This document shows, piece after piece, positions 7,131-14,379 of a stretch of DNA of 42,380 nt; position 1 is the stretch's first letter; every line of letters starts with the position of its first letter. The notes below the pieces were generated by a model that was not told the DNA's origin, did no database searches, and was given only the letters and a program-made list of their open reading frames with translations. The translations under genes and the position numbers were made by a program. Origin of the DNA: an uncultured Spirochaetaceae bacterium. GTDB lineage: Bacteria; Spirochaetota; Spirochaetia; Sphaerochaetales; Sphaerochaetaceae. The stretch lies in the NCBI GenBank assembly GCA_944389025.1, contig CALXKU010000020.1:1-42380 (forward strand), in the 5' to 3' direction.

Positions 7131-8327
7131 CTACAGGTATTCTACTGAAGTTTCTTTTATGTAATTTTCCTCAAGAGCTTTTCTCAGACGTGCGATTATG
7201 GTTCGCCTGATACCGATCTCGAAAGGAATATTCGGATCCTGATGCGCTTCGTTGATCTTCGTTCCAACTATGATATGTATCTGATCGGAATCCAGAAGAA
7301 TCTCAACGAACTTCTTTGCGGGATCATTCGGCATGTCCGCAATATTCTCCTTCTTCTCAAGCGCGGTAACTACTTTGCTAAGGGTAAGCATACCCTCCGT
7401 CACAAGATCTATGCCTTCCATTTTGGATGCGGGAGGAACATCCGGGGACCAGCACGAGAGATCCACCTTGAGCTTTTTGCCGAAAAGACGAGCTACGATC
7501 TGAGCCGTCGTTCCACCGGAGACAATCTTCTTTCCATTGAAGTTCCTGATTTTCTCACCAAGAATCTCGTCCGCCTCCTTCGTAAACGGTGGTCCCGTGA
7601 CAATAAGCGTCCTCCTCGGCCTTCTTATATACACGACAACGCAAGTAATATCATCTTTGGATGAGAATCCATCGAGTGCACATGCCTTCTGCACTATCGC
7701 CCTACTGAGCTCACGGGATGAGATGTCAGGATTGGCAGAAATCTCCTCCTTAATAAATTTTCTCACCCCGTCAAGGCGCCATCCAAGGGGAAGACTCTTA
7801 CCAAGCCCCGACTGGGTAACACCATCTGAGAACATCACAAGGCGCTCTCCGATATCCATCTTGAAAGAAGACTGTGCGATCGTCTCCTTCTTGAACGCCC
7901 CTTCCCTCTTAAGCTCGGTCCTCGTCCTGTCCCATTTGATATCCTCCGCACCCGAAAAACGCAGCGATGCCGGGTTATCGTACTCGATGAGGTTCACGGC
8001 GATATTCTCCATGTCATCGTTGTAGTGTATATCGGCGATGGTGAATGTGGAGTAGCTGATCTTCCTCTCCTTACAGACAGGAAGGGTATCCATTATGATC
8101 TCAGCCGAGTGCTCAAGGGAAATCGGCGAGAATGACAGCTTATGAGCCATATGGGCAGTAAGGGATGCAAGAACGTTCGCCTTTACCCCGCTACCAAGAC
8201 CATCGGAGAGCGTTGCAACGATCTGATTGTTCTCAGGATTCCTGGAAAGGAGGAAGACATCTCCTCCGATCTTCTGTCCATGCTTATATATCTGCGCATA
8301 ATCCACGTCGATGAAGATGTTATTCAT
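7131..8327 (-). CDS. SpoIIE-type PP2C serine/threonine phosphatase with C-terminal extension
   Basis: A 398-residue protein. Residues 1-235 are a PP2C/SpoIIE phosphatase domain: the metal-binding motifs GGD (22-24), LSDGLGSG (about 41-48), FSDGVTQ and SKDDITCVVV are all present. About 160 further residues (from RRPRRTLIVTGPPF) form a second domain that I cannot name; it has a GGTTAQI motif and no membrane segment. The start overlaps the HydS gene by ATGA, a strong sign of a working pair. In other bacteria sensory [FeFe] hydrogenases are often encoded beside phosphatases or kinases, so this protein is probably the output of HydS. Its phosphoprotein target is not visible here. Confidence 0.9.
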   Translation of the reverse strand: MNNIFIDVDYAQIYKHGQKIGGDVFLLSRNPENNQIVATLSDGLGSGVKANVLASLTAHMAHKLSFSPISLEHSAEIIMDTLPVCKERKISYSTFTIADIHYNDDMENIAVNLIEYDNPASLRFSGAEDIKWDRTRTELKREGAFKKETIAQSSFKMDIGERLVMFSDGVTQSGLGKSLPLGWRLDGVRKFIKEEISANPDISSRELSRAIVQKACALDGFSSKDDITCVVVYIRRPRRTLIVTGPPFTKEADEILGEKIRNFNGKKIVSGGTTAQIVARLFGKKLKVDLSCWSPDVPPASKMEGIDLVTEGMLTLSKVVTALEKKENIADMPNDPAKKFVEILLDSDQIHIIVGTKINEAHQDPNIPFEIGIRRTIIARLRKALEENYIKETSVEYL

Positions 8328-10114
8328 GTGATATCCCTGTCATCCTCCATCGTGAAATCCTTGTCATCTCCTGCAGCGGAATGGACGCTGAATGCATCGA
8401 TGAGCGAATTAAGCATGATCTCGGTTTCAGCCGCATTCTCACCGAGCAGGCTTGCAATCTGCTGAACCGTCTCAAGAGATTTCTGTATTACGTCCTCAGC
8501 TTTCTTAACGACAGTCTCCCTCTTGATTGTCGGATTCGTGATATCATCGAACATGGCACCAAGGAGTCTCTTCTTCTCCACGAGGAAGAAGGTCACACGG
8601 ATGAACTTATCCTTGTAGTGCATCCTGTACTGTCCAGGGTGAGAAAGGTAGAACTGGTCCTTGAACTTGTCCGCAAACGGGACGAAACGCTCAACGGGAA
8701 GACCTCGTACGAGGGAGAGCATGCTCTGGTCGACAAAGCCCTCTTCCATGTCTCCGAAAAGATCCAGGAACTGGGTGTTGCAATCAGCTATCTTGAGATC
8801 GCTGTCCACGATTACGACGCCCATTGGAATCGTACGAAGAAGGACATCGACCTTACTCTGGGCCTCTTTCCTCATCTTGGTAACGCACATCTCCACCTCA
8901 GCCATTCCATCGAGGTATGCTATCGCCATACCACGGCATGTGGAATAGCCGCAGCCACCACAGTTAAGCTCGTCAGCTTTCGTAAGCTTTCCAAGCTCAA
9001 CAAGAGCCCTCTTTATATCATCCTCACTATGCTTTTTATGGAAAGAATCCTCTTTTCCTGGCTGACTGCCTCCAAGGATTGCATAGCCCTTCTCAAGCAG
9101 GAGATCGGAAAACTCATCATCCCCTTTGAAGAGATCCTTCTCCTCAAGTCTTCTCTGAACATAATCGCTTGAAGCCTTCTTTCTGAAAGCTATTGAGTAA
9201 TCCCTCTCGGTTCCAGGTCCGTTGACACAACCACCGTCACACCCTAACAGCTCAAGGAACGCAGTTGGCTCATGCTTATCCCCAAGTGCGGATAGAACTT
9301 GGTCCATACCAGAGAGAGCAATCGCTTTGGCATGAATCGGATCATGTCCCCAGATCTCACTTGATGTTATCTGTCCTCCCTCGATCGGATATAGGCTTGA
9401 AACTCCCGCTTTAGCCGGAATGAATTCAACCTGCTCCTTAACCTCGAGGGTATCAAGATCGATTCCCTCACTTGAGAGCCAGTTCTTGAGCTCTACGAAA
9501 GTAAGTGCATAATCAGGATAGCCTGGATACATATCTGCCTCATGCTTCTTTGCGGCACATGGTCCGATGAACACGATTATGATATCTTCTCCGTAAAGCT
9601 TTCTCAAATACGCACTGTGGCACTCGAGCGGAGATGGAATCGGAGAGAGCCGGTATAGACTATCAGGATAGTATTTCTTAACGAGCTCGACCACGGACGG
9701 GCAGGCAGTTCCAATCCAGTTACACTCCCCTCCATTGCGCCTGATATGCTTATCGATTGCTTCTGTCACCAGATGAGCTCCGATAGCGGTCTCACTGACA
9801 TCGGAAAAGCCAAGGAGCTTAAGAGCGTAAAGCAGCTTTTCCTCCTGAAACCTGAACTCCGATGAATAGGATGGAGCAAGGGAGCAGATTGCCCTCTTGC
9901 CACTTGAGAGCGCAAGCTTGACGCGTGAAACATCATCCCTTATCTTCTTCGCATTATTCGGACAGACATGAACGCACTTACCACAGAAAATGCATCTGTC
10001 CTTGATTATCATGGCATGGCCATCCTTGATCTGAATCGATTTCGTGGGACAGACTCTGACGCATTTGTAACAGTCCCTGCAGCTTGTAATCTCAGTATAA
10101 ATCGGATACTGCAT
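8324..10114 (-). CDS. hydS: Sensory [FeFe] hydrogenase HydS with Fes and PAS domains (group C)
   Basis: A 596-residue modular sensor. Two [4Fe-4S] motifs (Cys12-22 and Cys41-51) precede a hydrogenase domain of about 70-310 with L1 GTACPS (Cys138), L2 GPCAAKKHE (Cys186) and L3 GCDGGCVNGPG (Cys292, Cys296). Ala137 stands where catalytic hydrogenases have the proton-relay Cys; the same change is known in sensory HydS and goes with low activity. A Fes-type motif follows (Cys385, 388, 393 and 410), then a PAS domain (about 422-530) and a helical tail. It has no kinase domain, so the signal must pass to a partner, most likely the phosphatase encoded by the overlapping next gene. The H-cluster presumably senses H2 or redox state. 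Confidence 0.92.
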   Translation of the reverse strand: MQYPIYTEITSCRDCYKCVRVCPTKSIQIKDGHAMIIKDRCIFCGKCVHVCPNNAKKIRDDVSRVKLALSSGKRAICSLAPSYSSEFRFQEEKLLYALKLLGFSDVSETAIGAHLVTEAIDKHIRRNGGECNWIGTACPSVVELVKKYYPDSLYRLSPIPSPLECHSAYLRKLYGEDIIIVFIGPCAAKKHEADMYPGYPDYALTFVELKNWLSSEGIDLDTLEVKEQVEFIPAKAGVSSLYPIEGGQITSSEIWGHDPIHAKAIALSGMDQVLSALGDKHEPTAFLELLGCDGGCVNGPGTERDYSIAFRKKASSDYVQRRLEEKDLFKGDDEFSDLLLEKGYAILGGSQPGKEDSFHKKHSEDDIKRALVELGKLTKADELNCGGCGYSTCRGMAIAYLDGMAEVEMCVTKMRKEAQSKVDVLLRTIPMGVVIVDSDLKIADCNTQFLDLFGDMEEGFVDQSMLSLVRGLPVERFVPFADKFKDQFYLSHPGQYRMHYKDKFIRVTFFLVEKKRLLGAMFDDITNPTIKRETVVKKAEDVIQKSLETVQQIASLLGENAAETEIMLNSLIDAFSVHSAAGDDKDFTMEDDRDIT

Positions 10115-10116
10115 CT

Positions 10117-10365
10117 CTATTCTAGCTCCTTTTTCAACAGGTCGATAACATTATCCTCATCGAGCTCAGAGTACTCCTTTCCGTTTATCGCAACGTGAGG
10201 CCCCGTATTGCATCTGCCAAGACATAAATGACCTTCAAGCTCCACACGGTCCTCAAGATTATTCTCATTTATGAAATTCTCAATAGCAGACAGGACGCTG
10301 CTATTTCCTCTGGCAAAACAGCTAGAGCCCATGCAGAGCTCAACCTTGACAATATTATCAGCCAT
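10117..10365 (-). CDS. Thioredoxin-like [2Fe-2S] ferredoxin
   Basis: An 82-residue thioredoxin-fold ferredoxin and first gene of the redox operon. Ligands lie in CMGSSCFARGN and CLGRC, with the typical AINGKEYSEL ending. It is related to the 87-residue copy further down the operon, so one probably serves HydS and the other the catalytic hydrogenase. The start has a GAGGGAG ribosome site 7-13 bases upstream. Only 2 bases separate it from hydS. Confidence 0.9.
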   Translation of the reverse strand: MADNIVKVELCMGSSCFARGNSSVLSAIENFINENNLEDRVELEGHLCLGRCNTGPHVAINGKEYSELDEDNVIDLLKKELE

Positions 10366-10390
10366 TCAATATCTCCCTCTGTTCTAGTTT

Positions 10391-10419
10391 AGGGTAATTC
10401 AAGAAAGGAAAATAGTCAA
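10391..10419 (-). promoter_or_regulatory. Promoter of the hydrogenase-sensor operon
   Basis: Minus-strand TTGACT (10419-10414), 17 bases, TACCCT (10396-10391). Transcription would begin near 10384, leaving a leader of about 20 bases. No clear Rex palindrome (TTGT...ACAA) overlaps it; only a half-site-like TTGTAAG lies just upstream. Confidence 0.55.
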
Positions 10420-10440
10420 TAAAACACTTACAAGGAAAGA

Positions 10441-10498
10441 ATTAACTCCCATTTTACAGCTTATCGAGCAGATGAAAACCATAAAACGGGAGTTTAAT
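10441..10498. repeat. Long inverted repeat between rex and the hydrogenase operon
   Basis: ATTAACTCCCATTTTA (10441-10456) and TAAAACGGGAGTTTAAT (10482-10498) are near-perfect inverted arms around 25 bases. A second, perfect palindrome, GATATAGTC-ATCT-GACTATATC (10512-10533), overlaps the rex stop. Either may end the ispH-rex transcript, though neither is followed by a strong T run on the minus strand; the larger one could also be an operator upstream of the hydrogenase promoter. Confidence 0.6.
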
Positions 10499-10531
10499 GT
10501 GAAAAGTGGAAGATATAGTCATCTGACTATA

Positions 10532-11191
10532 TCAAATCATATCCTCATCGGAATCTAAATCATCGCTTTCCGCCAATTTCTTGCTCAGCTTTACAGAAAG
10601 AACTGCAAAACTGGTTGCAAGATCGGTCCTCTGAACAACGACGCTTTCAGGAACTTTCAGATCTTTGGGGGCGAAATTCCATATACCCCGTATACCGCAT
10701 TTCACAAGCAGATCACATACGGCCTGAGCCTGTATAGCGGGAACCGTTATTACGGCGATGCTTATCCTGTTCTCCATGATGAAACGGTTAAGACTCTCCA
10801 TGCTCTTTACGGTGAAACTTCCGACACTCGTGCCTATCTTCTCTGTGGATTTGTCGAATATGGCGACTATCTTAAGCCCATAAGAGGCAAAGCCATCATA
10901 GCGAGCAATAGCACTGCCAAGATTTCCAGCCCCTACTATGAGGGCATCGGTCGTATTATCCCAGCCAAGGACATGGGTGATATAGTGAATGAGCTCCTCT
11001 ATGTCGAAACCGATTTTCGGCTTACCCTCGATTCCGGTAGACGAGATATCCTTTCTTACCTGTATCGGGTTAAGCCCCAGCTCCTCCGCCAGGTTCGTTG
11101 CACTGATATATTTCTTTCCCGCGTCCTTTGCCTGATTAAGAATCCTCAGATAGGATGGGAATCTCTTTATCGTTGGTATTGGGATGCTCAT
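10532..11191 (-). CDS. rex: Redox-sensing transcriptional repressor Rex
   Basis: A 219-residue repressor that senses the NADH/NAD+ ratio. The N-terminal winged helix (IPTIKRFPSYLRIL ... NPIQVRKDISS) and the Rossmann motif GAGNLGSA (about 87-94) are diagnostic, and NFAPKDLKVP follows near the C-terminus. It overlaps the ispH stop by ATGA and lies just upstream of the hydrogenase operon in the same direction. Rex commonly represses fermentation and hydrogenase genes, so control of that operon is likely, although no textbook Rex operator is seen in the gap. Confidence 0.96.
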   Translation of the reverse strand: MSIPIPTIKRFPSYLRILNQAKDAGKKYISATNLAEELGLNPIQVRKDISSTGIEGKPKIGFDIEELIHYITHVLGWDNTTDALIVGAGNLGSAIARYDGFASYGLKIVAIFDKSTEKIGTSVGSFTVKSMESLNRFIMENRISIAVITVPAIQAQAVCDLLVKCGIRGIWNFAPKDLKVPESVVVQRTDLATSFAVLSVKLSKKLAESDDLDSDEDMI

Positions 11192-12018
11192 ATCTCTTCT
11201 AATCTCCTCACTGCCTTATCTATAACATCATCAGGGGTGCTGCTTCCAGCACTTACTCCGATGGTCTCATACCCTCTTATATCTTCAACTCTTATATCAT
11301 CGGCACTTTCAACCAATGATGAGCCGATACCGTTATCAAAAGCCTCTTTCACAAGCGCATTGGAATTAGCGCTTCTTGGATCCCCGATAACGTAAATGTA
11401 AGGAACAAGGCCCTTCATTGCCCTTATGGAGGCTCTTCTCCGCTCGCTCGCCATGCAGATTGAGTTTGAGACGATATATAGGATTCCTCTCCTATCCAGT
11501 TCTTCCAGCAGCATCTCATATCTGCGGGTCTCAAAAGTTGTCTGAACTATGACACGGTATTTCCTGTCATTCGGAACCTCAGCAAGATCGGAAACATCCT
11601 GAACAACATAATACTTCCTTCTAGCCGCGCCCTCGACAGCCACCGTCTCGCTATGACCTTTTATTCCGAAAAGTATCACATCAAGCTCGCTGGACCTCAT
11701 CAGATCCTGATTCTTAAGAACAAGCGGGCATGTGGCATCTATGATTTCGGAGCCTCTAGCCTCAAGCTCTTTCCTCTCGCTATCACTTATTCCATGCGCC
11801 CTTACAAGCACGACCGATCCCGGCTCAACATCCGATGCATGATAGACGGTATCAAAACCATAGCTGGCGACCCTGTCCATAACGCTCTGGTTATGAGCAA
11901 GATCCCCATAAACATACAGTTTTCTCCCCTGGTAATTCGCTCGGACATTCTCCACCATGGAGAACGCACGCTTGACTCCAATGCAGAAACCCATTTCCTC
12001 AGCTTTAATAACTTTCAT
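11188..12018 (-). CDS. ispH: 4-hydroxy-3-methylbut-2-enyl diphosphate reductase
   Basis: A 276-residue [4Fe-4S] enzyme for the last step of the MEP isoprenoid pathway, making IPP and DMAPP. Cluster cysteines are Cys12 (GFCIGVKRA), Cys97 (ATCPLV) and Cys188 (NSICMASERR); the active-site His42, His75 and His122 (AHNQ, RAHG, GHSE) are in place. I chose the ATG at 12018 rather than a TTG at 12066 because the conserved N-terminus MKVIKAEEMGFC begins there and because the TTG lies inside the predicted promoter. The resulting leader is only about 8 bases, with no Shine-Dalgarno sequence. Rex is coupled downstream. Confidence 0.95.
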   Translation of the reverse strand: MKVIKAEEMGFCIGVKRAFSMVENVRANYQGRKLYVYGDLAHNQSVMDRVASYGFDTVYHASDVEPGSVVLVRAHGISDSERKELEARGSEIIDATCPLVLKNQDLMRSSELDVILFGIKGHSETVAVEGAARRKYYVVQDVSDLAEVPNDRKYRVIVQTTFETRRYEMLLEELDRRGILYIVSNSICMASERRRASIRAMKGLVPYIYVIGDPRSANSNALVKEAFDNGIGSSLVESADDIRVEDIRGYETIGVSAGSSTPDDVIDKAVRRLEEI

Positions 12019-12032
12019 ATCAAATCGATAAA

Positions 12033-12061
12033 ATTTTACCCGTATCTTTAAAATATTGCAA
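12033..12061 (-). promoter_or_regulatory. Promoter of ispH-rex
   Basis: Minus-strand TTGCAA (12061-12056), 17 bases, TAAAAT (12038-12033). This fixes transcription near 12026, about 8 bases before the ispH ATG, so the mRNA would be almost leaderless. Confidence 0.65.
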
Positions 12062-12071
12062 ACCAAAGGTG

Positions 12072-12097
12072 AAAAAAAACTGGAGCCGAAGCTCCAG
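12072..12097 (-). terminator. Terminator of yajC
   Basis: Minus strand CTGGAGC-TTCG-GCTCCAG followed by eight T: a textbook intrinsic terminator about 20 bases after the yajC stop. Confidence 0.95.
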
Positions 12098-12117
12098 CAT
12101 CATGAAAACGTAAGAAA

Positions 12118-12570
12118 TTACTTGTCCTCTTTCTCCGTGGAGGATGTATCCTTCGCTTCTTCCTCACTCTCAGGTCCGACCATCTCAAGAACAGGTCCTT
12201 CCTTCTTCTCCTCTTCCTTCACTTCCTTCTTTTCAGCCTTCTCCTCCTTCTTCACATTCACAGCCTTATCCTTGCTGCTTACGGAAGAGATTGCAGACTT
12301 GGAGAATTCGATACGTGCGGAATCATCAACCTTCACAACAACCGTCTGCTCTCTTACGGCGACGATCGTTCCATGGATTCCACCGATAGTGACAACCCTG
12401 TCACCCTTCTTCATAGCGTCAATCATAGCCTTGGCTTCCTTATCCCTCTTCTTCTGTGGGCGGATAATAAGGAAATAGAAAATAAGGATGATAAGTACGA
12501 AAGTTATCAAAGTGGCTCCCATAGAACCACCTGCGGCGGGATCTGATGCCATTAATGCGATTGCGTTCAT
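12118..12570 (-). CDS. yajC: Preprotein translocase subunit YajC with acidic C-terminal tail
   Basis: A 150-residue inner-membrane protein that associates with SecDF in the Sec translocon. One membrane helix (about 18-36) is followed by the family hallmark IIRPQKKRDKEAKAMIDAMKKGDRVVTI (split here for description: RPQKKR near 37-42 and GDRVVTIGGIHG near 56-67). The core ends near residue 95. The last 55 residues are a highly charged Lys/Glu tail, longer than in most YajC proteins and probably disordered. SecD/SecF genes are not next to it. It is a single-gene unit with its own promoter and terminator. Confidence 0.93.
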   Translation of the reverse strand: MNAIALMASDPAAGGSMGATLITFVLIILIFYFLIIRPQKKRDKEAKAMIDAMKKGDRVVTIGGIHGTIVAVREQTVVVKVDDSARIEFSKSAISSVSSKDKAVNVKKEEKAEKKEVKEEEKKEGPVLEMVGPESEEEAKDTSSTEKEDK

Positions 12571-12600
12571 TTATTACCTCAAATTTATCAAACTAGTAAA

Positions 12601-12629
12601 AAGCTAACATGAAAGCGATTTCCAGTCAA
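12601..12629 (-). promoter_or_regulatory. Promoter of yajC
   Basis: Minus-strand TTGACT (12629-12624), 17 bases ending in TGT, TAGCTT (12606-12601), an extended -10 arrangement. It begins right at the T run of the groEL terminator. Confidence 0.6.
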
Positions 12630-12630
12630 T

Positions 12631-12657
12631 AAAAACAGGCCAGGATCTCTCCCGGCC
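12631..12657 (-). terminator. Terminator of groEL
   Basis: Minus strand GGCCGGG-AGAGAT-CCTGGCC (one G-U pair) followed by TGTTTTTATT, 20-50 bases after the groEL stop. Confidence 0.9.
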
Positions 12658-12679
12658 CGTTAAGCCCGCTATGGGTTTA

Positions 12680-14311
12680 TCACATCATGCCGCCCATTCC
12701 AGGATTGCCCTGTGGCATCGGAGGCTCCTTTGAAGGGATGTCCGTAACTGCACACTCCGTCGTAAGGATAAGAGATGCGATGCTTGCAGCATTCTGAAGA
12801 GCGGATCTCGTAACCTTGACAGGATCGAGAATTCCAGCCTCAACCATATTGCACCATACCATCTTATTGGCATCGAATCCAACACCGGCCTTCTCCTTCT
12901 TGCACCTGTCGGCAACGATAGAACCATCGACACCTGCATTCTCAGCAATCTGCCTGATAGGCTCCTCAAGAGCTCTCTTAACAATCTTGTATCCAACCTT
13001 CTCCTCCTCATCGAGAGCAGAGAGGTCCTTCTTGTCAAGAACATTGACAGCCTGGATGAGAGCAACACCACCTCCAGGAATTACACCTTCCTCGATAGCT
13101 GCCCTTGTTGCGGAAAGAGCGTCCTCAACCCTGTGCTTCTTCTCCTTGAGTTCCACCTCGGTTGCAGCACCAACGTTGATAACAGCAACTCCTCCAGCAA
13201 GCTTTGCAAGCCTCTCCTGGAGTTTCTCCCTGTCATAGTCGCTCGTGCAATCGGCAATCTGAAGCTTGATCTGTGCAATCCTGTCCTTAATCGCATCAGG
13301 AGATCCTGCACCATTGATAATAGTAGTATTCTCCTTTTCAACCTTTACGCTCTTAGCCCTTCCGAGCATTGAGAGATCGGCGTTCTCAAGCTTGAAGCCA
13401 AGCTCTTCCGTAATAACCTGACCACCTGTGAGAATTGCAATATCCTCGAGCATGGCCTTCCTTCTGTCTCCGAAACCAGGAGCCTTTACTGCAACGACAT
13501 TGAGAGCTCCGCGCACAGCGTTCACAACGAGGGTTGGAAGTGCCTCACCATCAACATCCTCTGCAATGATAAGAAGCGGCTTGTTGGTCTGAACAACCTT
13601 CTCGAGGATTGGAAGAAGATCCTTCATATTGGAAATCTTCTTGTCGTAAATAAGGATGTAAGGATTATCAAGAACACTGATCATCGTATCCTTGTTATTG
13701 CAGAAATAAGCGGAAAGATAGCCTCTGTCGAACTGCATTCCTTCTACGAAATCGACTGTTGTCTCAATCGTCTTTGACTCTTCGACTGTGATGACTCCGT
13801 CCTTTCCGACCTTGTCCATCGCGTTAGCAATCTCATCTCCGATTGCCCTGTCGTTATTCGCGCTGATTGATGCTACGCTTGCGATCTCTTCCTTATCCTG
13901 GATGATCTTGGCCTCTTTCCTTACCGCATCAACAGCATCCTTCACAGCCATGTCGATACCACGGCGGATACCCATCGGGTTCACTCCTGCAGCAACACTC
14001 TTCATTCCTTCCTTGGTAATCGACCATGCGAGAACGGTTGCTGTCGTGGTTCCATCTCCTGCAACATCATTCGTCTTTGTGGCAACTTCCTTCAGAAGCT
14101 GTGCACCCATGTTCTCAAACGGATCCTCAAGCTCGATCTCACGAGCAACGGATACTCCATCCTTTGTTACCGTAGGAGCACCATACTTCTTATCAAGAAG
14201 AACAAGACGGCCCTTAGGTCCGAGTGTCGTCATCACGGCTTTTGAAATCTTTTCTACACCATTAACGAGAGACTTGCGTGCCTCTTCGTTGAACTGAAGC
14301 TGTTTTGCCAT
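12680..14311 (-). CDS. groL: Chaperonin GroEL (60 kDa)
   Basis: A 543-residue group I chaperonin subunit of normal length. It has the [20 protein letters not shown] start region, [14 protein letters not shown] near 83-96 with ATP-site residues, and the flexible Gly/Met tail GNPGMGGMM. It folds cytosolic proteins together with GroES. The partner gene groES is not directly upstream, where it usually is; groEL stands alone with its own promoter, strong GGAGG ribosome site and terminator. No CIRCE element (TTAGCACTC-N9-GAGTGCTAA) is found in the 68-base upstream gap, so HrcA control is not supported. Confidence 0.98.
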   Translation of the reverse strand: MAKQLQFNEEARKSLVNGVEKISKAVMTTLGPKGRLVLLDKKYGAPTVTKDGVSVAREIELEDPFENMGAQLLKEVATKTNDVAGDGTTTATVLAWSITKEGMKSVAAGVNPMGIRRGIDMAVKDAVDAVRKEAKIIQDKEEIASVASISANNDRAIGDEIANAMDKVGKDGVITVEESKTIETTVDFVEGMQFDRGYLSAYFCNNKDTMISVLDNPYILIYDKKISNMKDLLPILEKVVQTNKPLLIIAEDVDGEALPTLVVNAVRGALNVVAVKAPGFGDRRKAMLEDIAILTGGQVITEELGFKLENADLSMLGRAKSVKVEKENTTIINGAGSPDAIKDRIAQIKLQIADCTSDYDREKLQERLAKLAGGVAVINVGAATEVELKEKKHRVEDALSATRAAIEEGVIPGGGVALIQAVNVLDKKDLSALDEEEKVGYKIVKRALEEPIRQIAENAGVDGSIVADRCKKEKAGVGFDANKMVWCNMVEAGILDPVKVTRSALQNAASIASLILTTECAVTDIPSKEPPMPQGNPGMGGMM

Positions 14312-14348
14312 ATGTTTATGCCTCCAAAATTAACTCTAAAATCTAAAA

Positions 14349-14377
14349 TATATATAAAAGGAAAAAACGGCAAGCAA
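14349..14377 (-). promoter_or_regulatory. Promoter of groEL
   Basis: Minus-strand TTGCTT (14377-14372), 17 bases, TATATA (14354-14349), giving a leader of about 30 bases. It starts 3 bases after the stop of the preceding gene, so part of groEL expression could come by read-through. Confidence 0.5.
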
Positions 14378-14379
14378 GT

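Noticed and set aside
10400-10440. Rex operator at the hydrogenase promoter
   Set aside because: Only one half-site-like TTGTAAG is present; the opposing ACAA half at the right spacing is missing.
12021-12066. Upstream TTG start adding 16 residues to IspH
   Set aside because: The added residues precede the conserved N-terminus and the TTG lies within the predicted promoter.
13788-14297. 169-codon open frame on the plus strand
   Set aside because: It lies entirely opposite groEL in a shadow frame, has Ser/Leu-rich low-complexity content, and no ribosome site.
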